Below are positions 27,601-35,095 of a stretch of 64,000 bases of DNA, in pieces. Each line of letters starts with the position of its first letter. Positions within the stretch are counted from its first letter, which is position 1. The position numbers and the translations under genes are program-made. Location: contig NZ_BCTW01000015.1 of assembly GCF_001590965.1 (NCBI RefSeq), positions 1 to 64,000 on the forward strand, in the 5' to 3' direction. A model generated the notes under the pieces. It had not been told where the DNA came from and ran no database searches. It saw nothing but the letters and a program-made list of their open reading frames with translations. This DNA comes from Novosphingobium lentum NBRC 107847. GTDB taxonomy: Bacteria > Pseudomonadota > Alphaproteobacteria > Sphingomonadales > Sphingomonadaceae.

Positions 27601-29679
27601 GCGGCGCGCGTTGAATCCACGCATCGTCGCGACGAATTCCAGGGCGGCGGCATCAGCGGCCCCTATCGCCTGACCAGCCGCGCGATTATCGCCAACAGCG
27701 AAAACGTGACGATCGAAGTGCGCGACCGCTTCCGGTCGGAACTGGTGGTCAAGACCACCACGCTGACCCGCTTCATCGATTACGACATCGACTTGCTGTC
27801 GGGCACGATCAGCTTCAAGCAGCCGATCCTCAGCCGCGATGCCGATCTCAACCCGCAGTTCATCGTGATCGACTACGAACTCGATACGGCCGCAGCCGGC
27901 GCGCAAGTCAACGCCGGTGGCCGCGCCGACTACACCACCAAAAACGGCAAGCTGCGCGTGGGCGGAACCGTGGTCAGCGACAAGGGCGACGATGCCCGCA
28001 CCACGCTGGCCGCGATGGACGTCAAGGCGCGGGTGGGTGAGGGCACCGAACTGCGCGCCGAAGCCGCCGCCAGCCGCAAGGCAGGCAGCAACGCCACGGC
28101 CTGGCTGGTCGAGGCCGAGCACCACGATGGCAAGCTCGATCTGCTGGCGTATGCGCGCTCGGTCGATCCCGATTTCGGGCTCGGCCAGGAAAGCGGGGCC
28201 GAACGCGGCCGTCGCAAGCTGGGCGTCGATGGCCGCGTGCTGCTGAGCGAAGGCTGGTCGGTGACCGGCAGCGCCTGGTACGACGACAGCCTGACCGACG
28301 CCTCGCATCGCAACGCGGTGCAGGTCAGCTCGTCCTATCGCAAGGGTTCGACCGAGGCCCGGGTCGGCATCGCGCGGTTCGCCGATACGCTGGCCGATGG
28401 CAGCAAGACCAACTCGACCGTGCTGGAAGCCGGCGCGGCGCACAAGTTCTTCGGCAACAAGCTCGAACTCGACGCATCGACGAGCATCGCGCTGGGCAAG
28501 AGCGAATCGATCGATCTGCCGGCACGCCAGCGCCTTGGCGCACGGTATTCGATCACGCCGGGGATCAAGCTGGTCGGCACTTACGAAATCGCCAAGGGCG
28601 ACGCGATCGACGCGCGCACGTTCCGCGCCGGGTTCGAGGCCGCCCCGTGGTCGGGCGCACGGCTGGTCACCTCGCTGGGCAGCCAATCGGTATCCGAACA
28701 GGGCAAGCGGACGTTCGCCGCCTACGGCCTGTCGCAGTCGCTGCCCGTCGGCGCCCACCTGACGCTGGATGCCACGCTCGACGGCAACAAGGTGCTGGGC
28801 GGGATCAATCCTGCCGCGATCATCAATCCCGCGCAGCCTGTCGCCAGCGGCGGCCAGATCAACGACAGCGGATCGCTGGTGGAAAACTTCACCGCCGTCA
28901 CCGTGGGCGCGGCCTGGCGGGCCGGACGCTGGAGCGCGACTTTGCGCGGTGAGTATCGCGACGGCCAGTATGCCAACCGCAAGGGCTTCATCTTCGGCGC
29001 GATCCGCCAGCTCGGCGAAGGCAGCGTCGTGGGCAGCGGTTTCAGCTGGACCCACGCGACGGCCGTCGGCGGCGCGACCACCGAAGTGATGGATGCGGCG
29101 ATTTCGGCGGCGCACCGCCCGGCCGACTCGCACTTTGCTTTCCTGACCAAGATCGCCTTCCGCAGCGACAAGGTGACCGGTGCGGTCGATGGGCTGGCCG
29201 GGGCCGCCGGGCAGACCGCGCTGATCGTCAATGGCGATGCGCAGTCGCGCCGCCTGATCGGCAGCGTTTCGGGCAACTGGTCGCCGCAGGGCCATGTCGA
29301 CGGGGATCGCGTGCAGCGTTCGGAACTCGGCGTGTTCGCCGCCGTGCGCTACAACTTCGATCGCTACGAAGGTTTCGCGCTGGCCGGCACCACGCTGCTC
29401 GGCGGGCTCGATGCCCACATCGGCATCGGCGACCGGATCGAGATCGGCGGCACCGCCACGATCCGCGCCAGCCTGGTCGACCACACCACCAGCTTCGCGT
29501 TCGGCCCGCAGATCGGCATCGTTCCGGCGGACAACGTGCTGCTCACGCTGGGCTACAACATCAGCGGGTTCCGCGACCGCGATTTCGCGGCGGCGCGCAC
29601 GACCGACAAGGGCGTGTTTGCCAGCATCCGGCTGAAGTTCGACAACAGCACGTTGGCCATGCTGGGCCTCGGCCGGTGA
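24670..29679 (+). CDS. Giant secreted protein with DUF11 and CarboxypepD-reg/CNA-B-like modules and C-terminal outer-membrane barrel
   Basis: 1669 residues. Signal peptide (MLKLQSIRNL...VQAQ), then the N-terminal module shared with the two smaller proteins (TITNIARASWTQGD), a carboxypeptidase-regulatory-like segment (about 215-300), a DUF11 domain (about 345-470), a second CNA-B/CarboxypepD-like domain (about 480-560, GVRVMLEDGSFAITDRDGRYHFEGL), a linker, a further beta domain (about 710-840) and a long region of alternating amphipathic strands (about 850-1669) rich in Tyr, Gly and Arg that looks like an outer-membrane barrel. It may anchor or export the smaller proteins. Function unknown. 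Confidence 0.72.
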   Translation: MLKLQSIRNLAATVLALPLLFLCGSVQAQTITNIARASWTQGDQVLSVQSNAATFEVTQTPVTLDVLQSAPGSPSTTIAPSLCGGHSLSAALLGTMTNLVSASDVSTIKIGQQLIFRLVDHAANRSTTAVDQVDAVITTISGDREVVTVLETSANSGIFIGAVPTTAVPPTPVQGDCRLSVASGDKISIELRMPSQIQPIAMAAVNVLADPYGVVFDSEDGTPINGVRISMVDALTGAPAKVFGDDGLTPYPSTIVTGETVTDAAGNLYPMPVGEYRFPLAPLGSYRLVVEPPSPYVAPSKARVAQLSGLTRPDGGELTLGDSSFGARFSLSNPSPVRVDIPVDRPGVAVALTKTVSAPSAVPGDVVYYTVLATNTDGTRAKRDVVLSDTPSPWLRLRAESIRVDGTANPAAITVAADGHHLTIRLGTMPAASTHRVTYAMTVRADAPPGQAVNRAEATDSRGLTSVASAVLKIDRETIAGRMTLIGRITEGACSVNDPRLGIPGVRVMLEDGSFAITDRDGRYHFEGLIPGTHVVAAQETTLPQGSRFVDCSRSTRNAGSTSSRFVMGQGGSLIVADFSAVVPPHAAAPAKDPAEAATDKEAAGGDIDWLTLGDGPTDFLFPATDYNPRAPAVRIVIRHRASQKVDLSIDGKPVDKVAFDGAKVSADKRYAVSVWRGIPLDGEVTHVSAVVRNLDGSADKTLTRDIHFTASPARVEIVAASSKLVADGSTRPMLAVRVLDRSGRPVHSGLTGQFAVNAPYESAQALDAMQSRALTGLGRSSPTWTVKGDDGIALIELAPTMVSGAVHLDFTFANGELKRQQTLEAWIVPGQQKWTLVGLAEGSVGEKSVADNMERTGRFDSDLGDHARVAFYAKGRVLGRYLLTLAYDSAKQADDQRLLGAIDPNAYYTVFADGSDRRFDAASRKKIYVRIETGTFYALFGDITTGFDQTVLGRYQRTTTGLKGELHTGGLHAEGFAARVESTHRRDEFQGGGISGPYRLTSRAIIANSENVTIEVRDRFRSELVVKTTTLTRFIDYDIDLLSGTISFKQPILSRDADLNPQFIVIDYELDTAAAGAQVNAGGRADYTTKNGKLRVGGTVVSDKGDDARTTLAAMDVKARVGEGTELRAEAAASRKAGSNATAWLVEAEHHDGKLDLLAYARSVDPDFGLGQESGAERGRRKLGVDGRVLLSEGWSVTGSAWYDDSLTDASHRNAVQVSSSYRKGSTEARVGIARFADTLADGSKTNSTVLEAGAAHKFFGNKLELDASTSIALGKSESIDLPARQRLGARYSITPGIKLVGTYEIAKGDAIDARTFRAGFEAAPWSGARLVTSLGSQSVSEQGKRTFAAYGLSQSLPVGAHLTLDATLDGNKVLGGINPAAIINPAQPVASGGQINDSGSLVENFTAVTVGAAWRAGRWSATLRGEYRDGQYANRKGFIFGAIRQLGEGSVVGSGFSWTHATAVGGATTEVMDAAISAAHRPADSHFAFLTKIAFRSDKVTGAVDGLAGAAGQTALIVNGDAQSRRLIGSVSGNWSPQGHVDGDRVQRSELGVFAAVRYNFDRYEGFALAGTTLLGGLDAHIGIGDRIEIGGTATIRASLVDHTTSFAFGPQIGIVPADNVLLTLGYNISGFRDRDFAAARTTDKGVFASIRLKFDNSTLAMLGLGR

Positions 29680-30857
29680 AACGACGGGTTGTTGCGGCGA
29701 TGGCCGCAGGTTGCTTCAGTTTGGCATCCGTACCGGCGCTGGCGGGCACGTGCAGCGCCGCCAACACGTTTGCCTTCAGCTATGCGAACCAGGCGGCGGC
29801 CACGCTTGCCTACGGTTCGACCTACAACTACACCGCCACCAGCACCGGCGGGGCCACGCGCGGGTTCAGCGTCACGATCGCGCAGAACGGGCTGAGCAAC
29901 ACGCAAGTCGCTGCCACCCAGATGCCGAACATCTCGACGATGATCACCGGGCCGACCACCACCGCCAACGACTTGGTGTTCGGCGGGGTGTTCTCGTCGC
30001 GCACCGCGAGCATGGCCGGCTCGACCCGGGTCATCACCGTCACGTTCACGTTCGCGCAGCCGATCCGCGATTTCACCATGGCGGTGCACGACGTCGACTA
30101 TTCCGCCAACCAGTATCGCGACTGGCTGCAGGTGACCGGCAGCGACGGCACCACCACGATGACACCGGCGCTGACGACACCATGGGGCAACGGCAACAAC
30201 GGCGTGCTGCCGCACAGCGCCACCGGTTCCACCTCATTGATCGGGTCGACGACCACGCCGCTGTCGCTCACCAACCAGCAGGCGGGCGGGACGGCCACGT
30301 CGAACAACAATTCGGACGACGGCACGATCAACGCCAGCTTTACCCAGCCGGTCACCTCGGTCACGCTCAAATACGGCAACTTCCCGCTGACCGGTAGCGA
30401 GACCACGACCGGCCAGCAGGCGATGGGCATTGCCGGGATCACGTTCTGCCCGATGCCGGCGATCGCGGTCGCCAAGACATCCGCCCCCGCAACCGGCACC
30501 TACGGCGCCTACAACATACCCGGCAACGACGTGGTCTATACGCTGACCGTCACGAACAGCGGTGCGAGCCCGGTCGATGGCAGTTCGATCGTGCTCACCG
30601 ATTTGCTGCCGGCGGCGACCACGTTCCGGAACAGCGCGTTCGACGGGACGACGACGTTGCCGGTCAAGCTGGTCTCGGCGGGCGGCACGACACTGGCCTC
30701 TGCGAACATCACCTACAGCAAGCTCGCCGACGCCACGTTCACGTACACGCCCGTTGCGGGCTATGACGCGCAAGTCGACGGAATCAAGATCGTGCCGGGA
30801 GGGCAGCTTGCGGCCAATTCGACGCTGCAGTTGCAGTACATCGTCAGCGTGAAGTAA
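29676..30857 (+). CDS. Secreted DUF11-domain surface protein
   Basis: 393 residues from GTG 29676, overlapping the giant gene stop by four bases, so translation is coupled. Signal peptide (VPALAG), a Thr/Ser/Asn-rich beta domain (about 25-260) and a C-terminal DUF11 domain (about 265-393: NIPGNDVVYTLTVTNSGASPVDGSSIVLTDLLP, ending in LQYIVSVK). The N-terminal region recalls beta-sandwich surface proteins but no family is recognised with confidence. It is probably the terminal subunit or adhesin-like member of the set (inference). Confidence 0.72.
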   Translation: MKRRVVAAMAAGCFSLASVPALAGTCSAANTFAFSYANQAAATLAYGSTYNYTATSTGGATRGFSVTIAQNGLSNTQVAATQMPNISTMITGPTTTANDLVFGGVFSSRTASMAGSTRVITVTFTFAQPIRDFTMAVHDVDYSANQYRDWLQVTGSDGTTTMTPALTTPWGNGNNGVLPHSATGSTSLIGSTTTPLSLTNQQAGGTATSNNNSDDGTINASFTQPVTSVTLKYGNFPLTGSETTTGQQAMGIAGITFCPMPAIAVAKTSAPATGTYGAYNIPGNDVVYTLTVTNSGASPVDGSSIVLTDLLPAATTFRNSAFDGTTTLPVKLVSAGGTTLASANITYSKLADATFTYTPVAGYDAQVDGIKIVPGGQLAANSTLQLQYIVSVK

Positions 30858-30860
30858 GCG

Positions 30861-31541
30861 TCACGCGTCGGTCAGGCGGTAACCGATGCCGGGCTCGTTG
30901 CGAATCAGGTCGGGATGCGCCGGGTCGGCCTCCAGCTTGAGGCGCAGCGCGCGCACGACCACGCGCAAGTAATCGACATCGTGCACATGGGCCTTGCCCC
31001 ACACCTTCTCCAGCAGCGCGGCGTGGGTGACGATGCGGCCACCGGCCTCGATCAGCGCGCCCATCACCGCGAATTCGCGCGGGGTCAGCGCGACCGGTGC
31101 GTTATCGCGGGTGAGCACATGGCGGGCAAAGTCGATGCGCAGCGGGCCGTGGACCAGCTGTTCGGCGCTGCGTCCGTCGGGCCGGGCGCGCCGCAACGCC
31201 GATCGCAGCCGGGCGAGCAGTTCGTCGCCGTCGAACGGCTTGGTCACGTAATCGTCCGCGCCCAGATCGAGCGCGGCGATCTTTTCCGCGACATCGCTGC
31301 GCGCGGTGACGACGATGATCGGCACCTGGCTGCTTGCGCGCACCGCCGCGATCACCTCCAGACCGTCACGATCGGGCAGGCCCAGATCGAGCACGATCGC
31401 ATCGATCCCACCGCGCGCCAGTGCTGCCATGGCCGCTGCGGCGTCGCTGGCGGGCACCACGTCATACCCGCCGCGCCCCAGCACGGCTCCCAGCAGCCGC
31501 AGGATCGCCGGCTCGTCATCGACGGCGAGGATGCGATTCAT
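30861..31541 (-). CDS. KdpE-like OmpR-family response regulator
   Basis: 226 residues: receiver with DDE and phospho-acceptor Asp52 (VLDLGLPDRDG), Lys in VTKPFDGDEL, and a C-terminal winged helix (LTPREFAVMGALIEAGGRIVTHAALLEKVWG, VDYLRVVVRALRLKLE, EPGIGYRL). This is the KdpE pattern. Its ATG overlaps the kinase stop by four bases. No kdpFABC genes are in the window; kup is the upstream partner, so it probably controls potassium uptake through this operon. Confidence 0.88.
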   Translation of the reverse strand: MNRILAVDDEPAILRLLGAVLGRGGYDVVPASDAAAAMAALARGGIDAIVLDLGLPDRDGLEVIAAVRASSQVPIIVVTARSDVAEKIAALDLGADDYVTKPFDGDELLARLRSALRRARPDGRSAEQLVHGPLRIDFARHVLTRDNAPVALTPREFAVMGALIEAGGRIVTHAALLEKVWGKAHVHDVDYLRVVVRALRLKLEADPAHPDLIRNEPGIGYRLTDA

Positions 31542-33007
31542 GCGCCGTCCATCGCACGGGCGGGCATGGTCAGGGTGAAGCAGGCGCCGCCGCCCGGTGC
31601 ATCGGTGATCGCGATTTCCATCGCCATGGCATCGGCAAAGCCTTTCACGATGGCAAGCCCCAGGCCGCTGCCGCCGCTGCGGTCGCTACCCTCGATCCGC
31701 GCGAATCGTTCGAACACCGCCGCTGCTTGCGCGGGCGGCACGCCCGGTCCGTCGTCGGACATCGACAGCCAGACGTTCCCGCCAGACGTTCCGGCATCGA
31801 TCGTCACCTGGCTGCGGGCGTGGCGCAAAGCGTTGTCGATCAGATTGACCAGAACGTGCCGCAACAGCACGGCATCGCCGGCGACGAACGGCAGGTCCGG
31901 CGCGATGTGCGACTGCAGCGCGATGTTGCCGGGATCGGGAGCGACGGCGGCGCACGCATCCGCCACCACGTCCACGAGATCGATCGCATCGCGCGCTGGC
32001 GCCAACCCGCCATGCTCGATGCGGGTCACGCCGACCAGATCGTCCATCTTGCGGTCGAGCCGCCGAGCCGCGGCGAGCGCGCGGACGACCGCCGATTGGC
32101 CATGATCGAGGCTTTCGAGTTCGCCCATGACGACGGTCAGCGGCGTGCGGAAATCGTGCCCCAGCGAGGCCAGCAGTGCGCGACGCAGCCGGTCGCGATC
32201 CTCCAGCCGCTGGCGGTCGAGCCGCGCCTGCTCGAGCGCGAGCCGGTCGGCGGCCTGCCCGATCAACCGGCACAGCTGCTGCAGGTGGGCAAGCTGGCCT
32301 TCCGCGCGAACCGCACGGCCGCCGGGTTGGCCCAGCGCGACGATCGGGCCGCCGCCCGGGCGGCGCGGCGCCAGCGGCAGAAAGGTCCAGCGCGCTTCGG
32401 GCATGATCTGCGTGCCGTGGCCGGTCATGTCGCCGTTGTGCATCGACCACGCCGCGGCCGAATGCTCGAGCGAGTTGAACGCGGCAGCGGTACTTTCAAT
32501 CTCGTCCTGCGGCAGGAACAGCGCACGGCCATAACGGGCGGTCAGGAACGCCAGCGCGTGTTCGATCGCACGCACCGGCGGTGCGGCGTTGAGCGCGGCC
32601 GACAGTTCAGCCAGTTCCCCGCTGGCATCGGCGCGCTGCGATGCCTCGAGCTCGCGCAGGCGCAAAGCGGTTGCCAGCCGGCTGGAAACATAAGCGACCA
32701 CGATCAGCACCACCACGCTGACGATGTTTTCCGCCTCATGGATCCGCAGCGAAAACTGCGGCGGAAGCAGCAGGAAATTGTAGGCAAAAGCTGCCAGCAC
32801 GGCGGCCATCAGGCCCGGGCCCAGGCCGCCTTCCACCGCTGCCAGCAGCACCGGCAACTGGAACAGCAGCGCGCACGATGCCAGCCCGAGCCAGGGCAGG
32901 AACGCCAGCGTCAGCCCCCCGACCAGCGACACCGCCAGCGCCGCCACGACATAGGATCGCGCCGGGGAACGGGCTGGATGGCGCAAGGCGGGGCTTCGAT
33001 CGATCAT
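31538..33007 (-). CDS. KdpD-like sensor histidine kinase lacking the N-terminal KdpD/Usp domain
   Basis: 489 residues versus roughly 900 for typical KdpD. Begins directly with the four-helix DUF4118 membrane block (about 17-112), then a GAF-like region (about 130-255), HisKA with LASLGHDFRTPLTVVMGELE and an HATPase (LVNLIDNALRHA, GGSGLGLAIVKGF). The cytoplasmic KdpD and universal-stress modules that precede DUF4118 in E. coli are absent. The gene starts ten bases after the kup stop. It is likely a potassium or turgor sensor working with the KdpE-like regulator. Confidence 0.88.
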   Translation of the reverse strand: MIDRSPALRHPARSPARSYVVAALAVSLVGGLTLAFLPWLGLASCALLFQLPVLLAAVEGGLGPGLMAAVLAAFAYNFLLLPPQFSLRIHEAENIVSVVVLIVVAYVSSRLATALRLRELEASQRADASGELAELSAALNAAPPVRAIEHALAFLTARYGRALFLPQDEIESTAAAFNSLEHSAAAWSMHNGDMTGHGTQIMPEARWTFLPLAPRRPGGGPIVALGQPGGRAVRAEGQLAHLQQLCRLIGQAADRLALEQARLDRQRLEDRDRLRRALLASLGHDFRTPLTVVMGELESLDHGQSAVVRALAAARRLDRKMDDLVGVTRIEHGGLAPARDAIDLVDVVADACAAVAPDPGNIALQSHIAPDLPFVAGDAVLLRHVLVNLIDNALRHARSQVTIDAGTSGGNVWLSMSDDGPGVPPAQAAAVFERFARIEGSDRSGGSGLGLAIVKGFADAMAMEIAITDAPGGGACFTLTMPARAMDGA

Positions 33008-33017
33008 GCCCGCAACG

Positions 33018-34925
33018 CTATAGCTCGATTTGCGTCCCCAGTTCGACCACGCGGTTCGGCGGAATCGCGAAATAGGCAGTCGGGTCGGCCGCGTTGCGGT
33101 GCAGGAACGTGAACAGCACCGTCATCCACCGGGGCAGGGCCGGGTTGGCGGCGCGCCGGATGGCGTTGCGGCCGACGAAGAACGACGTGCCCCCGCGCCC
33201 GGTCAGCAGGCTGGGGCTGCGCGCGAGGTCGCTTGGCACGTCGGTACGGTCCATATAGCCATAGTGCAGCGACGCGCGGGTGAAGCGTTCGTCGATCGGC
33301 TCCATCGTCAGCCGTTCCGCCAGCGGAACATGCGGCCGCTGCTCGGTGGTGACCGCAAGCAGCACGTTCAGCCGGTGCAGCGCCTTGTTGTGTTTGAGGT
33401 TGTGGAGCAGCGCGGACGGGGTGATTTCGGGGTTCTGGGTCAGGAACACCGCCACGCCTTCGACAATCGTCGGCGGTCGGGCGGCCAGCGCCGAGGCAAG
33501 GTCGGTCATCGCCACGCCCTGTTCCGTGGTGCGTTGCAGTGCCGCGCTGCGCCCGCGCATCCAGGTGGTGATGATCACCCCCATGATCGCGGCGACCAGC
33601 AGCGGCACCCAGCCACCCTCGACCACGCGCAGGATGTTGGCGCCGAAGAACACCATGTCCAGCGCCATGAACGGCACGAACAGCACGGCGGTCCACAGCG
33701 GGTTCCAGCCCCACAGCTTCCACGCGATGATGAAGGCCAGCCAGGTGGTGACGACCATCGTCCCGGTCACCGCGATGCCATAGGCGGCGGCCATGTCGGA
33801 GCTGTTCTTGAACGCCAGCACCAGCACCAGCACGCCGGCCAGCACCAGCCAGTTGACCACCGGCATGTAGATCTGGCCGATCTGGTCGGCGGAAGTCTGG
33901 CGGATCGTGAGGCGGGGCAGCAGGCCGAGCGCGATCGCCTGCTGCGACAGCGAGTATGCCCCGGTGATCACGGCCTGGCTGGCGATGATCGTTGCGACCG
34001 TGGCGAGGATCACCAGCGGCGCGCGCATCGTTTCGGGAGCCATCAGGAAGAACCAGTCCGCGTTCTCGAACGGCTTTCCAGCTGCTTCAGATGCCTTCAT
34101 CGTCGCCAGCGCCAGCGCGCCCTGGCCGAGGTAGTTGAGCGTCAGCGACGGCCACACCATCGCGAACCAGCCGAGCTGGATCGGCTTGCGGCCGAAATGG
34201 CCCATGTCGGCGATCAGCGCCTCCGCGCCGGTCACCGTCAGGAACACCGCGCCGAGTACGAACAGTCCGGACACGCCGTGCCCGATCATGAACGCCACCG
34301 CCTCGTAAGGGTTGAACGCGGCCAGCACTTCGGGGGCCTGGAGGATGTGCCAGAACCCGAGAACGGCGAGCACGAGGAACCACAGCACGCAGACCGGGCC
34401 AAAAAACCGGGCGATGCTGGCGGTCCCGCGCGACTGGATCGCGAACAGGCCGAACAGGATGCCGATCGTGGTGCCCAGGATCACCGGCAGGGTCATCAGG
34501 TGCGCCAGGCTCGGGACGGTCCTGAGCCCTTCGACCGCAGACAGCACGGACAGCGCGGGGGTGATGATCGCGTCGCCATAGAACAGCGCCGCGCCGGTCG
34601 CGCCGAACAGCAGCACGACGATCCACTTGCCCTTGGTCGCCCGGCTGGCCAGCGCCATCAGCGACAGCACGCCGCCCTCGCCGTTGTTGTCGGCGCGCGT
34701 GAGGAACAGCACGTACTTCAGCGTGACCACCACGATCAGCGCCCACAGCGCCAGCGACAACACGCCGATCACCTCGCTGCGATCGATCCCGCCGGCGGCG
34801 GTTTGCGCCAGCGCTTCGCGGAACGCATAAAGCGGACTGGTGCCGATATCGCCATAGACGACGCCCAGCGCGCCGAGCGTCAGCGCGCCCAGCGTCGATT
34901 TGTGCGCCGATGCCGATTCTGTCAT
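33018..34925 (-). CDS. kup: KUP-family potassium uptake protein
   Basis: 635 residues from ATG 34925. Begins LGALTLGALGVVYGDIGTSPLYAFREAL, the diagnostic KUP opening, then about twelve membrane segments, including YGDAIITPALSVLSAVEGL, and a C-terminal cytoplasmic domain. KUP proteins import potassium with protons and are usually constitutive. Here the gene heads an operon with a KdpDE-type two-component pair, suggesting regulated expression. The 170-base gap to the divergent oxoprolinase gene holds promoters but no other gene. Confidence 0.93.
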   Translation of the reverse strand: MTESASAHKSTLGALTLGALGVVYGDIGTSPLYAFREALAQTAAGGIDRSEVIGVLSLALWALIVVVTLKYVLFLTRADNNGEGGVLSLMALASRATKGKWIVVLLFGATGAALFYGDAIITPALSVLSAVEGLRTVPSLAHLMTLPVILGTTIGILFGLFAIQSRGTASIARFFGPVCVLWFLVLAVLGFWHILQAPEVLAAFNPYEAVAFMIGHGVSGLFVLGAVFLTVTGAEALIADMGHFGRKPIQLGWFAMVWPSLTLNYLGQGALALATMKASEAAGKPFENADWFFLMAPETMRAPLVILATVATIIASQAVITGAYSLSQQAIALGLLPRLTIRQTSADQIGQIYMPVVNWLVLAGVLVLVLAFKNSSDMAAAYGIAVTGTMVVTTWLAFIIAWKLWGWNPLWTAVLFVPFMALDMVFFGANILRVVEGGWVPLLVAAIMGVIITTWMRGRSAALQRTTEQGVAMTDLASALAARPPTIVEGVAVFLTQNPEITPSALLHNLKHNKALHRLNVLLAVTTEQRPHVPLAERLTMEPIDERFTRASLHYGYMDRTDVPSDLARSPSLLTGRGGTSFFVGRNAIRRAANPALPRWMTVLFTFLHRNAADPTAYFAIPPNRVVELGTQIEL

Positions 34926-35095
34926 CAAGTGGCCCCCATGTCAGAGCCCGCCATGGGCGATCAAACGATTACGGCGCCATAAGAAATCGGTCTGCCCGCC
35001 ATTACGAGAGCATTAAAGTTGCCGCCTGTGGCGATGATGCGCCTGGCGGATTCCACCCGCTTGGGGTTTTCGCCAAACCTTCTAGGGTGGCGGGC

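Noticed and set aside
24622..29484. A 1620-codon open frame on the minus strand opposite the giant secreted protein
   Set aside because: Arg/Gly/His-rich, low-complexity translation without domain motifs; it mirrors the codon bias of the plus-strand gene, which has a signal peptide and recognisable modules.
22001..30857. PEP-CTERM, LPXTG or type IX sorting signals on the DUF11 proteins
   Set aside because: C-termini end directly in a beta strand (FQVTIN, FRATIN, YIVSVK) with no membrane helix plus basic tail and no sorting motif.
30861..34925. Complete kdp operon
   Set aside because: No kdpF, kdpA, kdpB or kdpC coding sequence is present; only kup and the KdpDE-like pair.
34910..35095. Upstream start for the oxoprolinase-type gene at 34910
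   Set aside because: Would overlap the kup start and add residues unlike the family, which begins just before [13 protein letters not shown].
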